DNA of 64,000 bases from Kastovskya adunca ATA6-11-RM4 (GCA_019359445.1 JAHHHJ010000009.1:151488-215487); one strand, 5' to 3'; shown: positions 44,666 through 54,164, counted from the first letter of the stretch. Translations and numbers: made by a program. Notes: generated by a model not told the origin, from the letters alone.

Positions 44666-47038
44666 ATGCGAACTAGCGAGCAAATCCGATTAGAAATTAA
44701 AGAGACTTTAGGTTTTGTCCCTCCTTTCTTCGACCCCGCGCAGCCTAGCCCACAAGTACTAGACCATCTTTGGCAACAAACTTTAAGTGGCTATATCAAC
44801 AATCCTCTACCGGGGCTATTCAAGGAAAAGCTCTCTGCCTATCTCTCGCGCTACTGTGCCGTTCCTTACTGCATGATTTGTCACAGTTGCTCCTTATACC
44901 CTTATGGGGTCAAGGCACAGGAGGTATTGCAATTACTAGAATCGCCTCCTCCCTTGGCAGACGAACTTGACGAGCACCTAAGCCGACTCGCTACCTACCC
45001 AGAAAAGGTAACAGTCTTGCCACAAAATTCGGAGCTGGAACAAAGCCTCCTCTATTGTTCCATCTATGTTGCCTTAGAACGGGAGCAAGCTGATTACTGC
45101 CGTAGCGAGCTACAGCGTCTTCTAGGCACTGAGATCTATCAGTACCTGGTGATGTTTATCGCCTACATCAAAACTTGCCATGTGTGGATGGAGGCTCACC
45201 CAGAAGTCACCTATGAAACAGACAGGAGAGTACTGGATTATCTCAATTGCTTGCTTGAGGAAGAACCAGGTTTAGGCGAGTTCTTTGACAACTATCGAGA
45301 AAGAGTAAAGCGCGAACAGCAAAACTGGACGGAACGACTGGCGGTGATTGCCGAGCGAAAGCGGAATGAAGAGGCACTACGGAAAGCCGCCATTGAGAAT
45401 CGGCGTCTGGCAAAGGCGATCGCTTCCGTTTCCGATGGGGTACTGATTACCGACCCCCATCAACCGGATAATCCCATTATTTATCTCAATCCCGCATTTT
45501 CCCGGATTACGGGCTACGAAGCTCACGAAGTCCTCGGTCGCAACTGCCGTTTTTTGCAAAGCCCCGCCACCGATCCCGAGGCGATCGCCAAAATGCGCCA
45601 AGCGATTAAGCAACATCAAAAAATTAAACTCACCTTACTCAACCAGCGCAAAAATGGTCAGCATTTCTGGAATGAGCTAAGACTCTCGCCCGTGTTTTCC
45701 GAGGAAGGCGATTTACTTTATTTTGTCGGCATTCAGACAGATATCACCGAGCGCCAGCAAGCAGAAGCTGAATTACAGTTACAAGGTCGGCGATCGCAAT
45801 TATTTGCCGATGTCACTCTCAAAATTCGCCAATCTCTACAACTCGAAGACATTCTCCAAACGGCTGTCATTGAGGTGCAAAAAGTTCTCCAGGCAGACCG
45901 AGCCCTAGTTTATCGCCTGTGGCCCAATGGTACAGGCAGTGTAGTGACTGAAGCCGTGGGGCAGGGTTTGCCGAGCATTTTAGGACAAAGCTTCAGTGCA
46001 GAAGTCTTTCCCAAAGAATACCGACAGCTTTACAACCACGGACGCCTTCGGGTAATTGAAGATGTAAAAAAGGGAAAGATTGCACCTTGTCTAGTGGACT
46101 TTTTGCGGCAGTGGAAAGTGAAGGCAAAAGTAGTTGTGCCAATTCTTCTCAAGGAAGAACTTTGGGGATTACTGATAGTCCATCAATGCAGTGAACCTAA
46201 ACAATGGGTGGCGGCAGATGTTGAACTGCTGCAACAACTCGCCGATCAAATCGGAATTGCCCTAGCCCAAGCCCAGCTTTTGGAACGAGAAACCCGCACC
46301 TCCCAAGAGCTTGCCCAGTCGAATGCAGAACTGCAACAGTTTGCCGCCGTTGCTTCTCACGATTTGCAGGAGCCACTGCGGAAGGTGCAGGCATTCGGCA
46401 ATCGACTGCAATCAACCTGCGGCGAGGCGCTGACAGAGCAGGGGCAGGACTACCTAGAGCGGATGCAAAATGCCGCCCAACGGATGCAGGTGCTGATCGA
46501 TGACTTGTTAGCCTTGTCGCGAGTCACTAGCAAGGCGCAGCCATTTGTGAGTGTCGATCTCGCTACAGTGACCAAGGAAGTCTTATCGGATTTGGAAGTG
46601 CGTCTCCAGCAAACGGGAGGACGCGTGGAGTTGGGTGAGCTGCCGACGATCCAAGCTGACCCCCTGCAAATGCGTCAATTGTTGCAAAATTTAATTAGCA
46701 ACGCGCTAAAATTTCAGCGATCTGGGGAACCACCTGTTGTCAAAATTGATTGTAGACCTATTAACAATCAAGAACAGCCAGCTAGTGAAGGGATAGGAGG
46801 CGTTAAAGTTTGGCAAATTACGGTTCAAGACAATGGTATTGGATTTGATGAGAAGTATTTGAACCGAATTTTTAATGTTTTTCAGCGCCTGCATAGCCGC
46901 AGTGAGTACGAGGGAACAGGCATAGGTCTAACAATCTGCCGTAAAATTGCAGAGCGTCATGGTGGGAGCATCACTGCACAAAGCACACCCGGTCAGGGGG
47001 CAAAATTTATTGTTACCCTACCAAGTCAACCAGCATAA
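44666..47038 (+). CDS. Blue-light (LOV) histidine kinase with N-terminal AhpD-like domain and GAF domain
   Basis: 790 residues from ATG 44666 (an earlier GTG at 44612 is unlikely). Domain order: AhpD/carboxymuconolactone-decarboxylase-like (about 1-215) with C69xxC72-H73-S-C75; LOV (about 245-362) with GRNCRFLQ and flavin-reactive C294, plus N336 (FWNE) and Q357 (GIQTD); GAF (about 393-540); HisKA with H565 (ASHDLQEPLR); and an ATPase domain with N, G1 and G2 boxes. The LOV residues needed for FMN binding and the photocycle are in place, so a blue-light-regulated kinase is expected. It lies 12 bases before the response regulator gene, in the same operon. Confidence 0.92.
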   Translation: MRTSEQIRLEIKETLGFVPPFFDPAQPSPQVLDHLWQQTLSGYINNPLPGLFKEKLSAYLSRYCAVPYCMICHSCSLYPYGVKAQEVLQLLESPPPLADELDEHLSRLATYPEKVTVLPQNSELEQSLLYCSIYVALEREQADYCRSELQRLLGTEIYQYLVMFIAYIKTCHVWMEAHPEVTYETDRRVLDYLNCLLEEEPGLGEFFDNYRERVKREQQNWTERLAVIAERKRNEEALRKAAIENRRLAKAIASVSDGVLITDPHQPDNPIIYLNPAFSRITGYEAHEVLGRNCRFLQSPATDPEAIAKMRQAIKQHQKIKLTLLNQRKNGQHFWNELRLSPVFSEEGDLLYFVGIQTDITERQQAEAELQLQGRRSQLFADVTLKIRQSLQLEDILQTAVIEVQKVLQADRALVYRLWPNGTGSVVTEAVGQGLPSILGQSFSAEVFPKEYRQLYNHGRLRVIEDVKKGKIAPCLVDFLRQWKVKAKVVVPILLKEELWGLLIVHQCSEPKQWVAADVELLQQLADQIGIALAQAQLLERETRTSQELAQSNAELQQFAAVASHDLQEPLRKVQAFGNRLQSTCGEALTEQGQDYLERMQNAAQRMQVLIDDLLALSRVTSKAQPFVSVDLATVTKEVLSDLEVRLQQTGGRVELGELPTIQADPLQMRQLLQNLISNALKFQRSGEPPVVKIDCRPINNQEQPASEGIGGVKVWQITVQDNGIGFDEKYLNRIFNVFQRLHSRSEYEGTGIGLTICRKIAERHGGSITAQSTPGQGAKFIVTLPSQPA

Positions 47039-47050
47039 GGAGCGATTTGC

Positions 47051-47533
47051 GTGAATGGGATGGGAGCAACTGTCAAAATCCTCATTGCTGATGACGATGA
47101 AGAAGATTGCATGTTGGCGCGTGATGCCTTATTAGAAAGCCGATTAGCCAATGAGCTGTATTTTGTTCACAACGGGGAAGAGCTGATGGACTATCTGCAT
47201 CGCCGGGGCAAATATGCGGCATTGAGCCAATCGCCACGTCCGGGGTTGATTTTGCTGGATTTGAACATGCCGAAAAAAGATGGTCTTGAGGCATTAAACG
47301 AAATCAAGGCAGACCCTCATCTTCGGCAAATTCCCGTTGTGGTGCTGACAACCTCAAAAGCTGAGGAAGACATTTTTCGTAGTTATGACTTGGGTGCAAA
47401 CTCATTTATTACCAAACCCGTGACCTTTGAATCTTTGGTGGAGGTGATGAAAAGCATCGGAAAATACTGGTTTGAAATTGTTGAATCGCCACCAGAGTGG
47501 GTTGGAGAAAGTCATGGACAACACTTACATTAA
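47051..47533 (+). CDS. Single-domain response regulator (Rcp1-like)
   Basis: 160 residues from GTG 47051, favoured over ATG 47060 because AAGGAG lies eight bases before it. Receiver residues: D15-D16 (IADDDEED), phospho-acceptor D70 (LILLDLNMP), T100 (VVLTTS) and K122 (FITKPV). No output domain. The FRSYDLGANSFITKPV stretch is typical of Rcp1-like regulators that pair with phytochrome-type kinases. The gene sits between the LOV kinase and the hybrid kinase and probably carries phosphate between them or to another target. Confidence 0.93.
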   Translation: MNGMGATVKILIADDDEEDCMLARDALLESRLANELYFVHNGEELMDYLHRRGKYAALSQSPRPGLILLDLNMPKKDGLEALNEIKADPHLRQIPVVVLTTSKAEEDIFRSYDLGANSFITKPVTFESLVEVMKSIGKYWFEIVESPPEWVGESHGQHLH

Positions 47534-49448
47534 AGTCTTGTTAGTTGATGATGATGAGGACGACTATGTCTTGACCCGTGATTGGTTTGCGGAATTTCAA
47601 GACACTAAGTTTAAGCTGGAGTGGGTGGCAACTTATGATACGGCCCTAGAAGCGATCGCCAGCAATCAGTACGATGTTTATCTCTTTGACTACCGCCTCA
47701 ATCAGGGCAATGGTCTAGAACTGTTGCGAGCCGCGATCGCCCTTGGCTGCTCTGCACCGATTATTTTGTTGACTGGACAAGGCGATCGCGACGTTGACGT
47801 GGAGGCAATGAAAGCGGGAGCAGCAGATTATCTGGAAAAAGGTCAGCTTGGAGCCCCTTTATTAGAGCGTTCCATCCGCTACGCCATTGAACGCAAACAA
47901 GCTGAACATAAAATTCGCGAACAAGCTGCCCTCCTCGATATCACTACTGATGCGATTCTCGTTCGCAGTCTAGAGCAACAGATTCTCTTTTGGAATAAAG
48001 GTGCAGAACACCTCTTTGGCTGGCACTCTGATGAAGTGCTTGGCAAGAATGCTGACGAGCTGTTGTACAAGCAACGCTTCCCAGACCTGGAAAAAGCCCT
48101 CAAAAGTGTGGTTGAGAAAGGAGAGTGGCAAGGGGAGTTAAGGAAACTCACTAAATCTGGCAAGGAAATCATTGTCGAGAGCCGCTGGACGCTGGTACGA
48201 AATACCGAGGGAAAACCCAAATCTATCCTCACCGTCGATACTGATCTCACGGAGAAGAAACAACTAGAAGCGCAGTTTCTTCGCGCCCAGCGCATGGAGA
48301 GCATCGGTACTCTCGCCAGCGGCATCGCCCACGACCTCAACAACGTGCTAGCACCGATTCTGATGACCGCTCAACTTTTGGAAACCCAACTGCACGACCC
48401 CCAAAGTCAGCGGTTGCTCTCAATAGTGGTTACCAATGTTAAACGGGGGGCAACTCTTGTCAAGCAAGTTCTGTCCTTTGCCCGTGGACTGGAAGGGGAA
48501 CGAACGATTCTACAAGTCCGGCACCTAATTGCTGAAATTAAGCACGTTATCAGAGAAACATTTCCTAAATCGATTGAATCTTATACCAACATTGATGAAG
48601 AGCTTTGGACCGTTTCAGGAGATGCCACTCAACTGCATCAAGTCCTGATGAACCTCTGCGTCAATGCTCGCGATGCCATGTTAGATGGCGGCACCTTGAC
48701 GATTTCAGCAAATAACCTTTTTATTGACCAAGATCAGGCTCGGTTGCACCTAGAGGCTAAGGTTGGCCCTTACATCTTAGTTACAGTCGCAGATACTGGC
48801 ATGGGCATTCCGTCGGAGATGTTGGATCGAATTTTTGAGCCTTTTTTCACAACCAAGGAATTGGGCAAAGGTACTGGGCTAGGTCTTTCCACCGTCTTGG
48901 GCATTGTTAAGAGCCACGGTGGTTTTATCAATGTGCAGAGTGAGCTTGGCAAGGGAACAGAATTCCAGGTGTACTTACCCGCAGCAGAAAGAGGGGAACC
49001 CAAGATTTTAGAAGACCATGAGCCATCAAGGGGTCAGGAAGAATTGATTTTGATTGTTGATGATGAAGCGGCAATTCGGGAAATTACGAAAACCTCTCTG
49101 GAGCTCTCTAACTATCGGGTACTAACTGCCAGCAATGGTATTGAAGCCGTCACGCTCTATGCACAATATCAAGAAAAAATTCATGTTGTGCTGACGGATA
49201 TGATGATGCCATCTATGGATGGACCGACAACTATCCGCATGTTGCAAAAAATTAACCCGCAGGTCAAGGTTATTGCCGTGAGCGGACTGATGGCAAGTGA
49301 GAAGCTATCGGCGGCAGCTAACTGTGGTATTAAAGCTTTTTTGTCGAAGCCCTATACAAAAAAGGAATTACTAGAAAAAATTCAAGACACTCTTTATCCC
49401 ACAGGAGAAAACAACCCTCACTACCCGCCGATCAGTTCCCAGTTTTAA
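47514..49448 (+). CDS. Hybrid sensor: receiver-PAS-histidine kinase-receiver
   Basis: 644 residues from ATG 47514, which overlaps the regulator gene by 20 bases, so translation is coupled. Order: receiver 1 (D59 in LFDYRLNQ), PAS (about 135-245), HisKA with H273 ([12 protein letters not shown]), ATPase (N box [13 protein letters not shown]1 DTGMGIP, G2 [10 protein letters not shown]), receiver 2 (D562 in [11 protein letters not shown]). No membrane segment. The HDLNN form is that of the kinases with NtrB-like H-boxes. It is probably the last member of a phosphorelay begun by the LOV kinase. Confidence 0.93.
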   Translation: MDNTYIKVLLVDDDEDDYVLTRDWFAEFQDTKFKLEWVATYDTALEAIASNQYDVYLFDYRLNQGNGLELLRAAIALGCSAPIILLTGQGDRDVDVEAMKAGAADYLEKGQLGAPLLERSIRYAIERKQAEHKIREQAALLDITTDAILVRSLEQQILFWNKGAEHLFGWHSDEVLGKNADELLYKQRFPDLEKALKSVVEKGEWQGELRKLTKSGKEIIVESRWTLVRNTEGKPKSILTVDTDLTEKKQLEAQFLRAQRMESIGTLASGIAHDLNNVLAPILMTAQLLETQLHDPQSQRLLSIVVTNVKRGATLVKQVLSFARGLEGERTILQVRHLIAEIKHVIRETFPKSIESYTNIDEELWTVSGDATQLHQVLMNLCVNARDAMLDGGTLTISANNLFIDQDQARLHLEAKVGPYILVTVADTGMGIPSEMLDRIFEPFFTTKELGKGTGLGLSTVLGIVKSHGGFINVQSELGKGTEFQVYLPAAERGEPKILEDHEPSRGQEELILIVDDEAAIREITKTSLELSNYRVLTASNGIEAVTLYAQYQEKIHVVLTDMMMPSMDGPTTIRMLQKINPQVKVIAVSGLMASEKLSAAANCGIKAFLSKPYTKKELLEKIQDTLYPTGENNPHYPPISSQF

Positions 49449-50527
49449 ATTTTGCTACCCCCCATCAAATACAGCAACGCCATTCGCACCGCAACGCCAC
49501 TGGTTACTTGCTGAGAGATCAGACTGAATTGCGGGTCATCCATCAACTCTGAGCTAATTTCCACCCCGCGATTAACCGGGCCAGGATGTAAGACTTTGAT
49601 GTCCGGCTTGCAGAGTTTGAGACGATCGCGCGTGATGCCATACCGCTGATGGTACTCTCGCAAACTTGGCAAGAGATGGGCACTCATGCGTTCTTTTTGC
49701 AGCCGCAACGTCATCACAAAATCCGCGTCTTGTAAAGCGGGTTCGATCTCCCAGTGGAGGAAGGGAGTCTTTTTTGAGTCCTGAGTCCGAGTCGGTGAGT
49801 CCTGAGTGGGGGAAAAAGTATGAAGTAGGAAGGATGAAGTATGAAAGAGGTTATTGGTCTCCTCATCACGCCCGCTCCCGTACTCGGCAAATAACTGAGG
49901 CACCAAAGTGGGGGGACCGGCTAAATGAACTTCTGCGCCGCTGGCGGTGAGACTCCAAATATTGGAACGGGCAACGCGGGAGTGCAGGAGGTCTCCGACG
50001 ATGGCAATTTTTTTCCCGGCTAGCAACTCTAAGCGCGGGCGTTCAAAGTCTAAAAGGGAACAAATAGTAAACAAGTCAAGCAATGCTTGAGACGGGTGTT
50101 CATGCTGACCATCCCCTGCATTGAGGACGCCGACGCGGACACCGAGCCGATTCATTTCAGTGGCGATCGCTTGCGGAACTCCCGCTTCTCGGTGGCGAAT
50201 CACCATCATATCTGCTCCCATTGCCAAATAAGTCTTGGCAGTATCGAGAATTGTCTCGCCCTTACTCAAGGAGGAGCTTCCCGGAGTAAAGTTGAGGGTA
50301 TCGGCGGATAGGCGCTTGGCTGCTAGTTCAAAACTACTGCGGGTGCGGGTAGATGGCTCAAAAAATAAGTTAGCGATCACCTGACCTTGCAGAGCCGGCA
50401 CTTTTTTTGTCCGCCGTGACAGCACCTCCCGAAAGCTAGCAGCCGTTTGCAGTACGGTGTCGTACTCTGTCGGCAAAAAGTCAGCTAAAGAAAGGATATG
50501 GCGGCGAGTCCAAGTAGTAGTAGCCAT
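49445..50527 (-). CDS. pyrB: Aspartate carbamoyltransferase with repeat-derived insertion
   Basis: 360 residues from ATG 50527 (an earlier ATG at 50557 would add ten). The carbamoyl-phosphate site [38 protein letters not shown], and the aspartate-site loop [15 protein letters not shown] are all intact. It makes carbamoyl-aspartate for pyrimidine synthesis. Between QLFAEYGSG and [11 protein letters not shown], about 40 residues ([20 protein letters not shown], then RTQDSKK) are encoded by short tandem repeats of the type found between genes. The insertion keeps the frame and lies after the phosphate-binding domain, in a surface loop, so activity is plausible. Confidence 0.93.
   Translation of the reverse strand: MATTTWTRRHILSLADFLPTEYDTVLQTAASFREVLSRRTKKVPALQGQVIANLFFEPSTRTRSSFELAAKRLSADTLNFTPGSSSLSKGETILDTAKTYLAMGADMMVIRHREAGVPQAIATEMNRLGVRVGVLNAGDGQHEHPSQALLDLFTICSLLDFERPRLELLAGKKIAIVGDLLHSRVARSNIWSLTASGAEVHLAGPPTLVPQLFAEYGSGRDEETNNLFHTSSFLLHTFSPTQDSPTRTQDSKKTPFLHWEIEPALQDADFVMTLRLQKERMSAHLLPSLREYHQRYGITRDRLKLCKPDIKVLHPGPVNRGVEISSELMDDPQFSLISQQVTSGVAVRMALLYLMGGSKI
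49770..49853. repeat. STRR sequence inside pyrB
   Basis: On the + strand, GAGTCCTGAGTCCGAGTC and GGTGAGTCCTGAGTGGG are followed by AAGTATGAAGTAGGAAGGAT and GAAGTATGAAAG. These are the same units as at 13415-13485 and 16025-16147, here within a coding gene read on the other strand. About 84 bases, total insertion near 120. Confidence 0.9.
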
Positions 50528-50860
50528 GACGTTATCAAATGTTGTGGGCGATCGCATCTAAGGGTGAAGAATATCTCCACGTCCGCTCTTGTCAGTTCTT
50601 ATTATGAGTATTTAACTGGCTTCTCGTGTTAAAGGCTTGCTGAAATTCTCCTGATGCGCCGCCCTCAACACTGAATAGTGACGAATGGCAGGCACCTCAA
50701 CCCGTAAGTTTTCCTCCATCTAGCTGGCGTCGGCGATCGCTAAGTAGGGAATTGGGCTGTCAGCGCTGAGTGTACAACTTTCCCAACTTCCCTGAAGGTG
50801 TGTTTTTTCAATCCCATTGCCATCGAGCGGCACTTTATCAAATCGTTTTTCTGAGCCTCT
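50528..50860. other. Gap between pyrB and the GerMN gene
   Basis: Divergent promoters are expected here. On the minus strand a 35-codon frame (50612-50719, starting MEENLRVEVPAIRHY) could be a small gene, but it has no ribosome site. No repeat recognised. Confidence 0.35.
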
Positions 50861-51442
50861 ATGAACAGTATCAAAAAATGTTTCGCTCCTCTCCTCACTG
50901 GGGTGATGCTTATTAGTCTCAGTAGTTGTGGTGGTCTTGATACAACTCAAGACAATCGTTCTTCCGACGCCACCCAGGGACAGACGGCTACGGGGTCTAA
51001 CTCCAGCGCCTCTCTTTCACCTTCCACTGAAACCCAACCCCCCGTCGCTAGCCAATCACTGAAGGCTGACAACAAAGCCACCACTCAAAACACCACCACC
51101 CTCAACATCTATCACGCTGATAGTCAGTGTGAGACGCTGGTACCGGAAAAAGTGGCTGTTCCTGCTGACAATTCTGTAGAAACCGCCATAGGTAAAGTAC
51201 TAGAACATCGAAGTACGAGTGACTTTAGCCTAGCGGGGTATCGGGTTAACGTTAATTCCAGTACTGGCGTCGCCACAGTCGATTTTCGCCGATCTCCCAA
51301 TTCCCAACGGCAGTTTGTTTCCCTCTCTAGCTGCGAACAGTTTGCCCTATTCGGCAGCTTACGAAAAACGCTGATGGAGAATGGTCAGTTAAAAATCAAA
51401 GAGGTTCATTTTACTGAGCAAGGGGAAGAAATTTATTTGTAG
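50861..51442 (+). CDS. GerMN-domain lipoprotein
   Basis: 193 residues. Signal peptide with lipobox SLSSC (lipidated Cys 23), then a disordered S/T/Q linker (about 30-80), then a GerMN domain (about 82-193): TLNIYHADSQCETLVPEKVA, ETAIGKVLEHR, GVATVDFRRSPNSQRQFVSL, SLRKTLMENGQLKIKEVHFT. GerMN domains occur in GerM spore proteins and in non-sporulating bacteria on surface lipoproteins, probably binding glycan or protein. The role here is unknown. Confidence 0.85.
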   Translation: MNSIKKCFAPLLTGVMLISLSSCGGLDTTQDNRSSDATQGQTATGSNSSASLSPSTETQPPVASQSLKADNKATTQNTTTLNIYHADSQCETLVPEKVAVPADNSVETAIGKVLEHRSTSDFSLAGYRVNVNSSTGVATVDFRRSPNSQRQFVSLSSCEQFALFGSLRKTLMENGQLKIKEVHFTEQGEEIYL

Positions 51443-51484
51443 TTACTCGGTCAGTACTCAGTAGTCACCCTTTCAACACAAACT

Positions 51485-52084
51485 CTAAAGTTTAGAAACC
51501 GCTGGACAGTCCTTTAGATACCAGCGCCACGGCAAATCAACGCCTTTAGTTAAACCAATCCGAGTCGTTTGCACCACTTCGGGGATCAAGTGCGGCGAAC
51601 GGTGTTCCAGCCACAAGGGTTCGCCGAGTTTTAACGGGGTGGCGTTTAGGCTGCGGTCGATTTGCAGAACTTTACAGAGTTTACCTGGCCCGGCGGCGAG
51701 GCGATCGCGTTTGAAGGAAGTCCCCGGATCAAGTTCCGGTGGGATACACTGAATCTGCAAGGCGCGAATCAGAACAGCGCTGGGAACTTGATCGCGATCG
51801 GTGACAATATTTAGGCAGTGATACATGCCGTAGATCAGATAGACGTAAACTTGTCCGGCTGATCCAAACATCACCTCATTGCGAGGGGTTTGACGCCGAT
51901 AGGCATGACAAGCCGGATCGCCAGGGGCGTAAGCTTCTGTTTCTACAATCATGCCCCTGAGAAGTTTTCCATCTGCTAACTGACGCACGATTGTACAGCC
52001 TAGCAAGTCCGGTGCTACCACCGTCGATGGACGTGCCAGCCAAGAAGGTTCTACAATTTGAGTAGATTGAGTACAATTGCCCAT
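51485..52084 (-). CDS. DNA-3-methyladenine glycosylase (AAG/MPG family)
   Basis: 199 residues. VVAPDLLGCTIVRQLADGKL, RGMIVETEAYAPGDPACHAY (catalytic Glu in ETEAY), MFGSAGQVYVYLIYGMYHCL and AAGPGKLCKVLQI are the signature stretches. It removes alkylated purines such as 3-methyladenine and hypoxanthine, starting base-excision repair. Size is normal for bacteria. It is convergent with the GerMN gene. Confidence 0.94.
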   Translation of the reverse strand: MGNCTQSTQIVEPSWLARPSTVVAPDLLGCTIVRQLADGKLLRGMIVETEAYAPGDPACHAYRRQTPRNEVMFGSAGQVYVYLIYGMYHCLNIVTDRDQVPSAVLIRALQIQCIPPELDPGTSFKRDRLAAGPGKLCKVLQIDRSLNATPLKLGEPLWLEHRSPHLIPEVVQTTRIGLTKGVDLPWRWYLKDCPAVSKL

Positions 52085-52111
52085 TTACTATAAAAGGAGG
52101 CCAGTCACAAA

Positions 52112-52234
52112 ATGGATGTCAAATTGGTTTTAGTCGTACTAACAGTTGTTTTTACTGTAGCGTGTTTGTTCTTCGGCACCAAAAATGGTTTTTACGATTC
52201 CGACAACTACCACGGCAACGGTTCTGCCCACTAA
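52112..52234 (+). CDS. 40-residue single-helix membrane peptide
   Basis: ATG 52112 with a perfect AGGAGG 11 bases upstream opens 40 codons: MDVKLVLVVLTVVFTVACLF, then FGTKNGFYDSDNYHGNGSAH. One transmembrane helix (4-22) is followed by a conserved-looking polar tail with F-Y-D-S-D-N-Y-H. The size, topology and strong ribosome site are those of the small subunits of photosystems, cytochrome b6f or NDH-1, but I cannot match it to a named one. Easily missed by gene finders. Confidence 0.8.
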   Translation: MDVKLVLVVLTVVFTVACLFFGTKNGFYDSDNYHGNGSAH

Positions 52235-52334
52235 AAGCGCGTTCTAAGTCGTTAGCTTTCAGCGGTTAGTGCTTTTGAGCCGTGAGTCACCTTGGCAACT
52301 AAATCTAGCCGAGGATTTTCATCAGCCTTGACCT

Positions 52335-52376
52335 AAAAGCTGATAGCTAATTGCTAATAGCTAACAGCTAGTAATG
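52335..52376. repeat. AGCTAATAGCTA-type short repeats before the MBL gene
   Basis: AAAGCTGATAGCTAATTGCT and AATAGCTAACAGCTAGTAATG are tandem variants of TAGCTAA/TAGCTGA. The last units run into the start codon at 52374, so no normal ribosome site is present there. Confidence 0.6.
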
Positions 52377-54089
52377 AGTCCACGTTTACCTTCTACATCC
52401 TATAACCACGAACAGCTTACTTGCTTTCCCTACGGTGTTGGTCATGGGGGAGAAGGGATGTGTTTGCTGGTGCAAATGGGACCCCATCGCATTCTTCTAG
52501 ATTGTGGCTTAACTGATATTTCGTCATTGCAGACAGACGGCACTCCCCCAGCAGATTTGGTGCTGTGCAGCCACGCCCATACCGATCATGCTCAAGGCTT
52601 GCTGGCACTCCATGAGGCGTTCCCTCAGTTACCGATGTATGCCAGTGAAGTAACGACAGCGCTATTGCCATTAAACTGGCCAGAACAAAAGCCAAAAGAA
52701 ATTCCTCAATTTTGTCATGCCTTGCCTTGGCGATCGCCTGTTGAGTTTCGCGATGGGCTGAGTGCTGAATTATTTCCGGCGGGGCACTTACCAGGGGCGG
52801 CAGCACTTTTGCTCACCTACACCGCGCCGAATCGCACCTATAGGCTCCTATACACGGGAGACTTTTTTCTCTCCAATTCGCGTTTGGTAGAAGGACTATC
52901 GATCGAAAGCTTGCGGGGAATTGATCTAGACGTGCTGATCGTAGAAGGCACCTATGGCACCGCCCGCCATCCCCACCGCCGCAGTCAGGAAAACCAACTA
53001 GTTGAACGCATTAATTTAGCGATCGCAGAGCAATATTCTGTCCTGCTACCCGTACCCACATTGGGACTAGGGCAGGAAATTCTCATGCTCCTACGGAGTC
53101 ACCATCTGTTTACAGGTCGCAATATAGATATCTGGGTAGATGATGCTGTGGCTCAAGGCTGTGATGCCTACTTGGAACTGTTGACCCACTTACCCACCTC
53201 AGTACAGAACTTTGCTCGCCATCAGCCGTTATTTTGGGACGAACGAGTGCGTCCACGGGTACGGCGATTAACTCCAGACCAGCAAGATTTAATTGGTAAA
53301 TCTCCCTGCATTGTTCTCACTGAACAAGCCGCTGACCTCCACCAGTACTACCACTCCTCCTCTAATCCCTGGCTGATCCTTCTAGCAGATCGACCCGGAC
53401 GCAACGTTTCCACTGTCACTTTGCCTACTACCTCACCCTCTGGATCGGTTGATCCGACCAGAAATCCTGCCCCTAGACGTGCGGATAATATTAAACCAAC
53501 CACACCCCTGATCCAGGTAGAAACCTATTTACTGGCCCAGCATGGAGATTCTCAGGGAACCACCCAACTGATTCACAACCTCCGTCCCCAGCACGTCGTT
53601 TTTGTTCACGGTTCCCCCACCTACCTATCCGATTTAACGGGACTGGAGGAACTGCAAAACCGCTACCATTTACATTCCCCTGCTGTAGGAACCTTAGTCG
53701 AACTGCCAATTGGCGAGACGTTTATTCAGCCAGCGGCACCCACAGAAACCAACTATGAAGGCGAGTTGACCGAATTTGGCACCGTTGTCACCATTACTTT
53801 ACCTGAAGCGATCGCTGCTGACCCACGCTGGCAACATTTTGCGGACACTGGCTTAGTGGAAGCCCGTTGGCAGGGTGAAGAACTAGTACTACGTGGCTTA
53901 CCTCAACGGGAATTACTCAGTCAGAGCAACGATGCTAGAGTCTCGCCTGAACTAGAATGCTGTGCCAACTGCCGTTACCAACGCGGTCAACGCTGCTGGA
54001 ATCCCGCTTCTCCCCTGCACGGTTTCAAAGTCACGCCAGAAGGTTACTGTCTCGTCTTTGAACCCATACCTCCTTCCTCAGAAGATTAA
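52374..54089 (+). CDS. MBL-fold metallo-hydrolase (beta-CASP-like) with C-terminal Cys cluster
   Basis: 571 residues. The metallo-beta-lactamase motif SHAHTDHAQG (about 63-72) with LLDCGL upstream and PAGHLPGAAALL, YTGDFF later supplies the metal ligands. About 185-330 resembles a beta-CASP region (LIVEGTYG, ENQLVERINLAIAEQ, PVPTLGLGQEI). These enzymes act on RNA or other phosphodiesters. The last 40 residues contain CCANCRYQRGQRCWNPAS and EGYCLVFEP, a Cys cluster that could bind a metal. Translation starts inside a short repeat, so a later start cannot be excluded. Confidence 0.85.
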   Translation: MSPRLPSTSYNHEQLTCFPYGVGHGGEGMCLLVQMGPHRILLDCGLTDISSLQTDGTPPADLVLCSHAHTDHAQGLLALHEAFPQLPMYASEVTTALLPLNWPEQKPKEIPQFCHALPWRSPVEFRDGLSAELFPAGHLPGAAALLLTYTAPNRTYRLLYTGDFFLSNSRLVEGLSIESLRGIDLDVLIVEGTYGTARHPHRRSQENQLVERINLAIAEQYSVLLPVPTLGLGQEILMLLRSHHLFTGRNIDIWVDDAVAQGCDAYLELLTHLPTSVQNFARHQPLFWDERVRPRVRRLTPDQQDLIGKSPCIVLTEQAADLHQYYHSSSNPWLILLADRPGRNVSTVTLPTTSPSGSVDPTRNPAPRRADNIKPTTPLIQVETYLLAQHGDSQGTTQLIHNLRPQHVVFVHGSPTYLSDLTGLEELQNRYHLHSPAVGTLVELPIGETFIQPAAPTETNYEGELTEFGTVVTITLPEAIAADPRWQHFADTGLVEARWQGEELVLRGLPQRELLSQSNDARVSPELECCANCRYQRGQRCWNPASPLHGFKVTPEGYCLVFEPIPPSSED

Positions 54090-54164
54090 AATGAGCAGTT
54101 GTTAATGGCTAATAGTTATTAGTTTTCTCTCCCCATCTCCCCAACTTCGCCAATCCCACATTAC

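Noticed and set aside
50612..50719. 35-codon minus-strand frame upstream of pyrB
   Set aside because: No ribosome site and no homolog I recognise; kept only as a remark in the gap entry.
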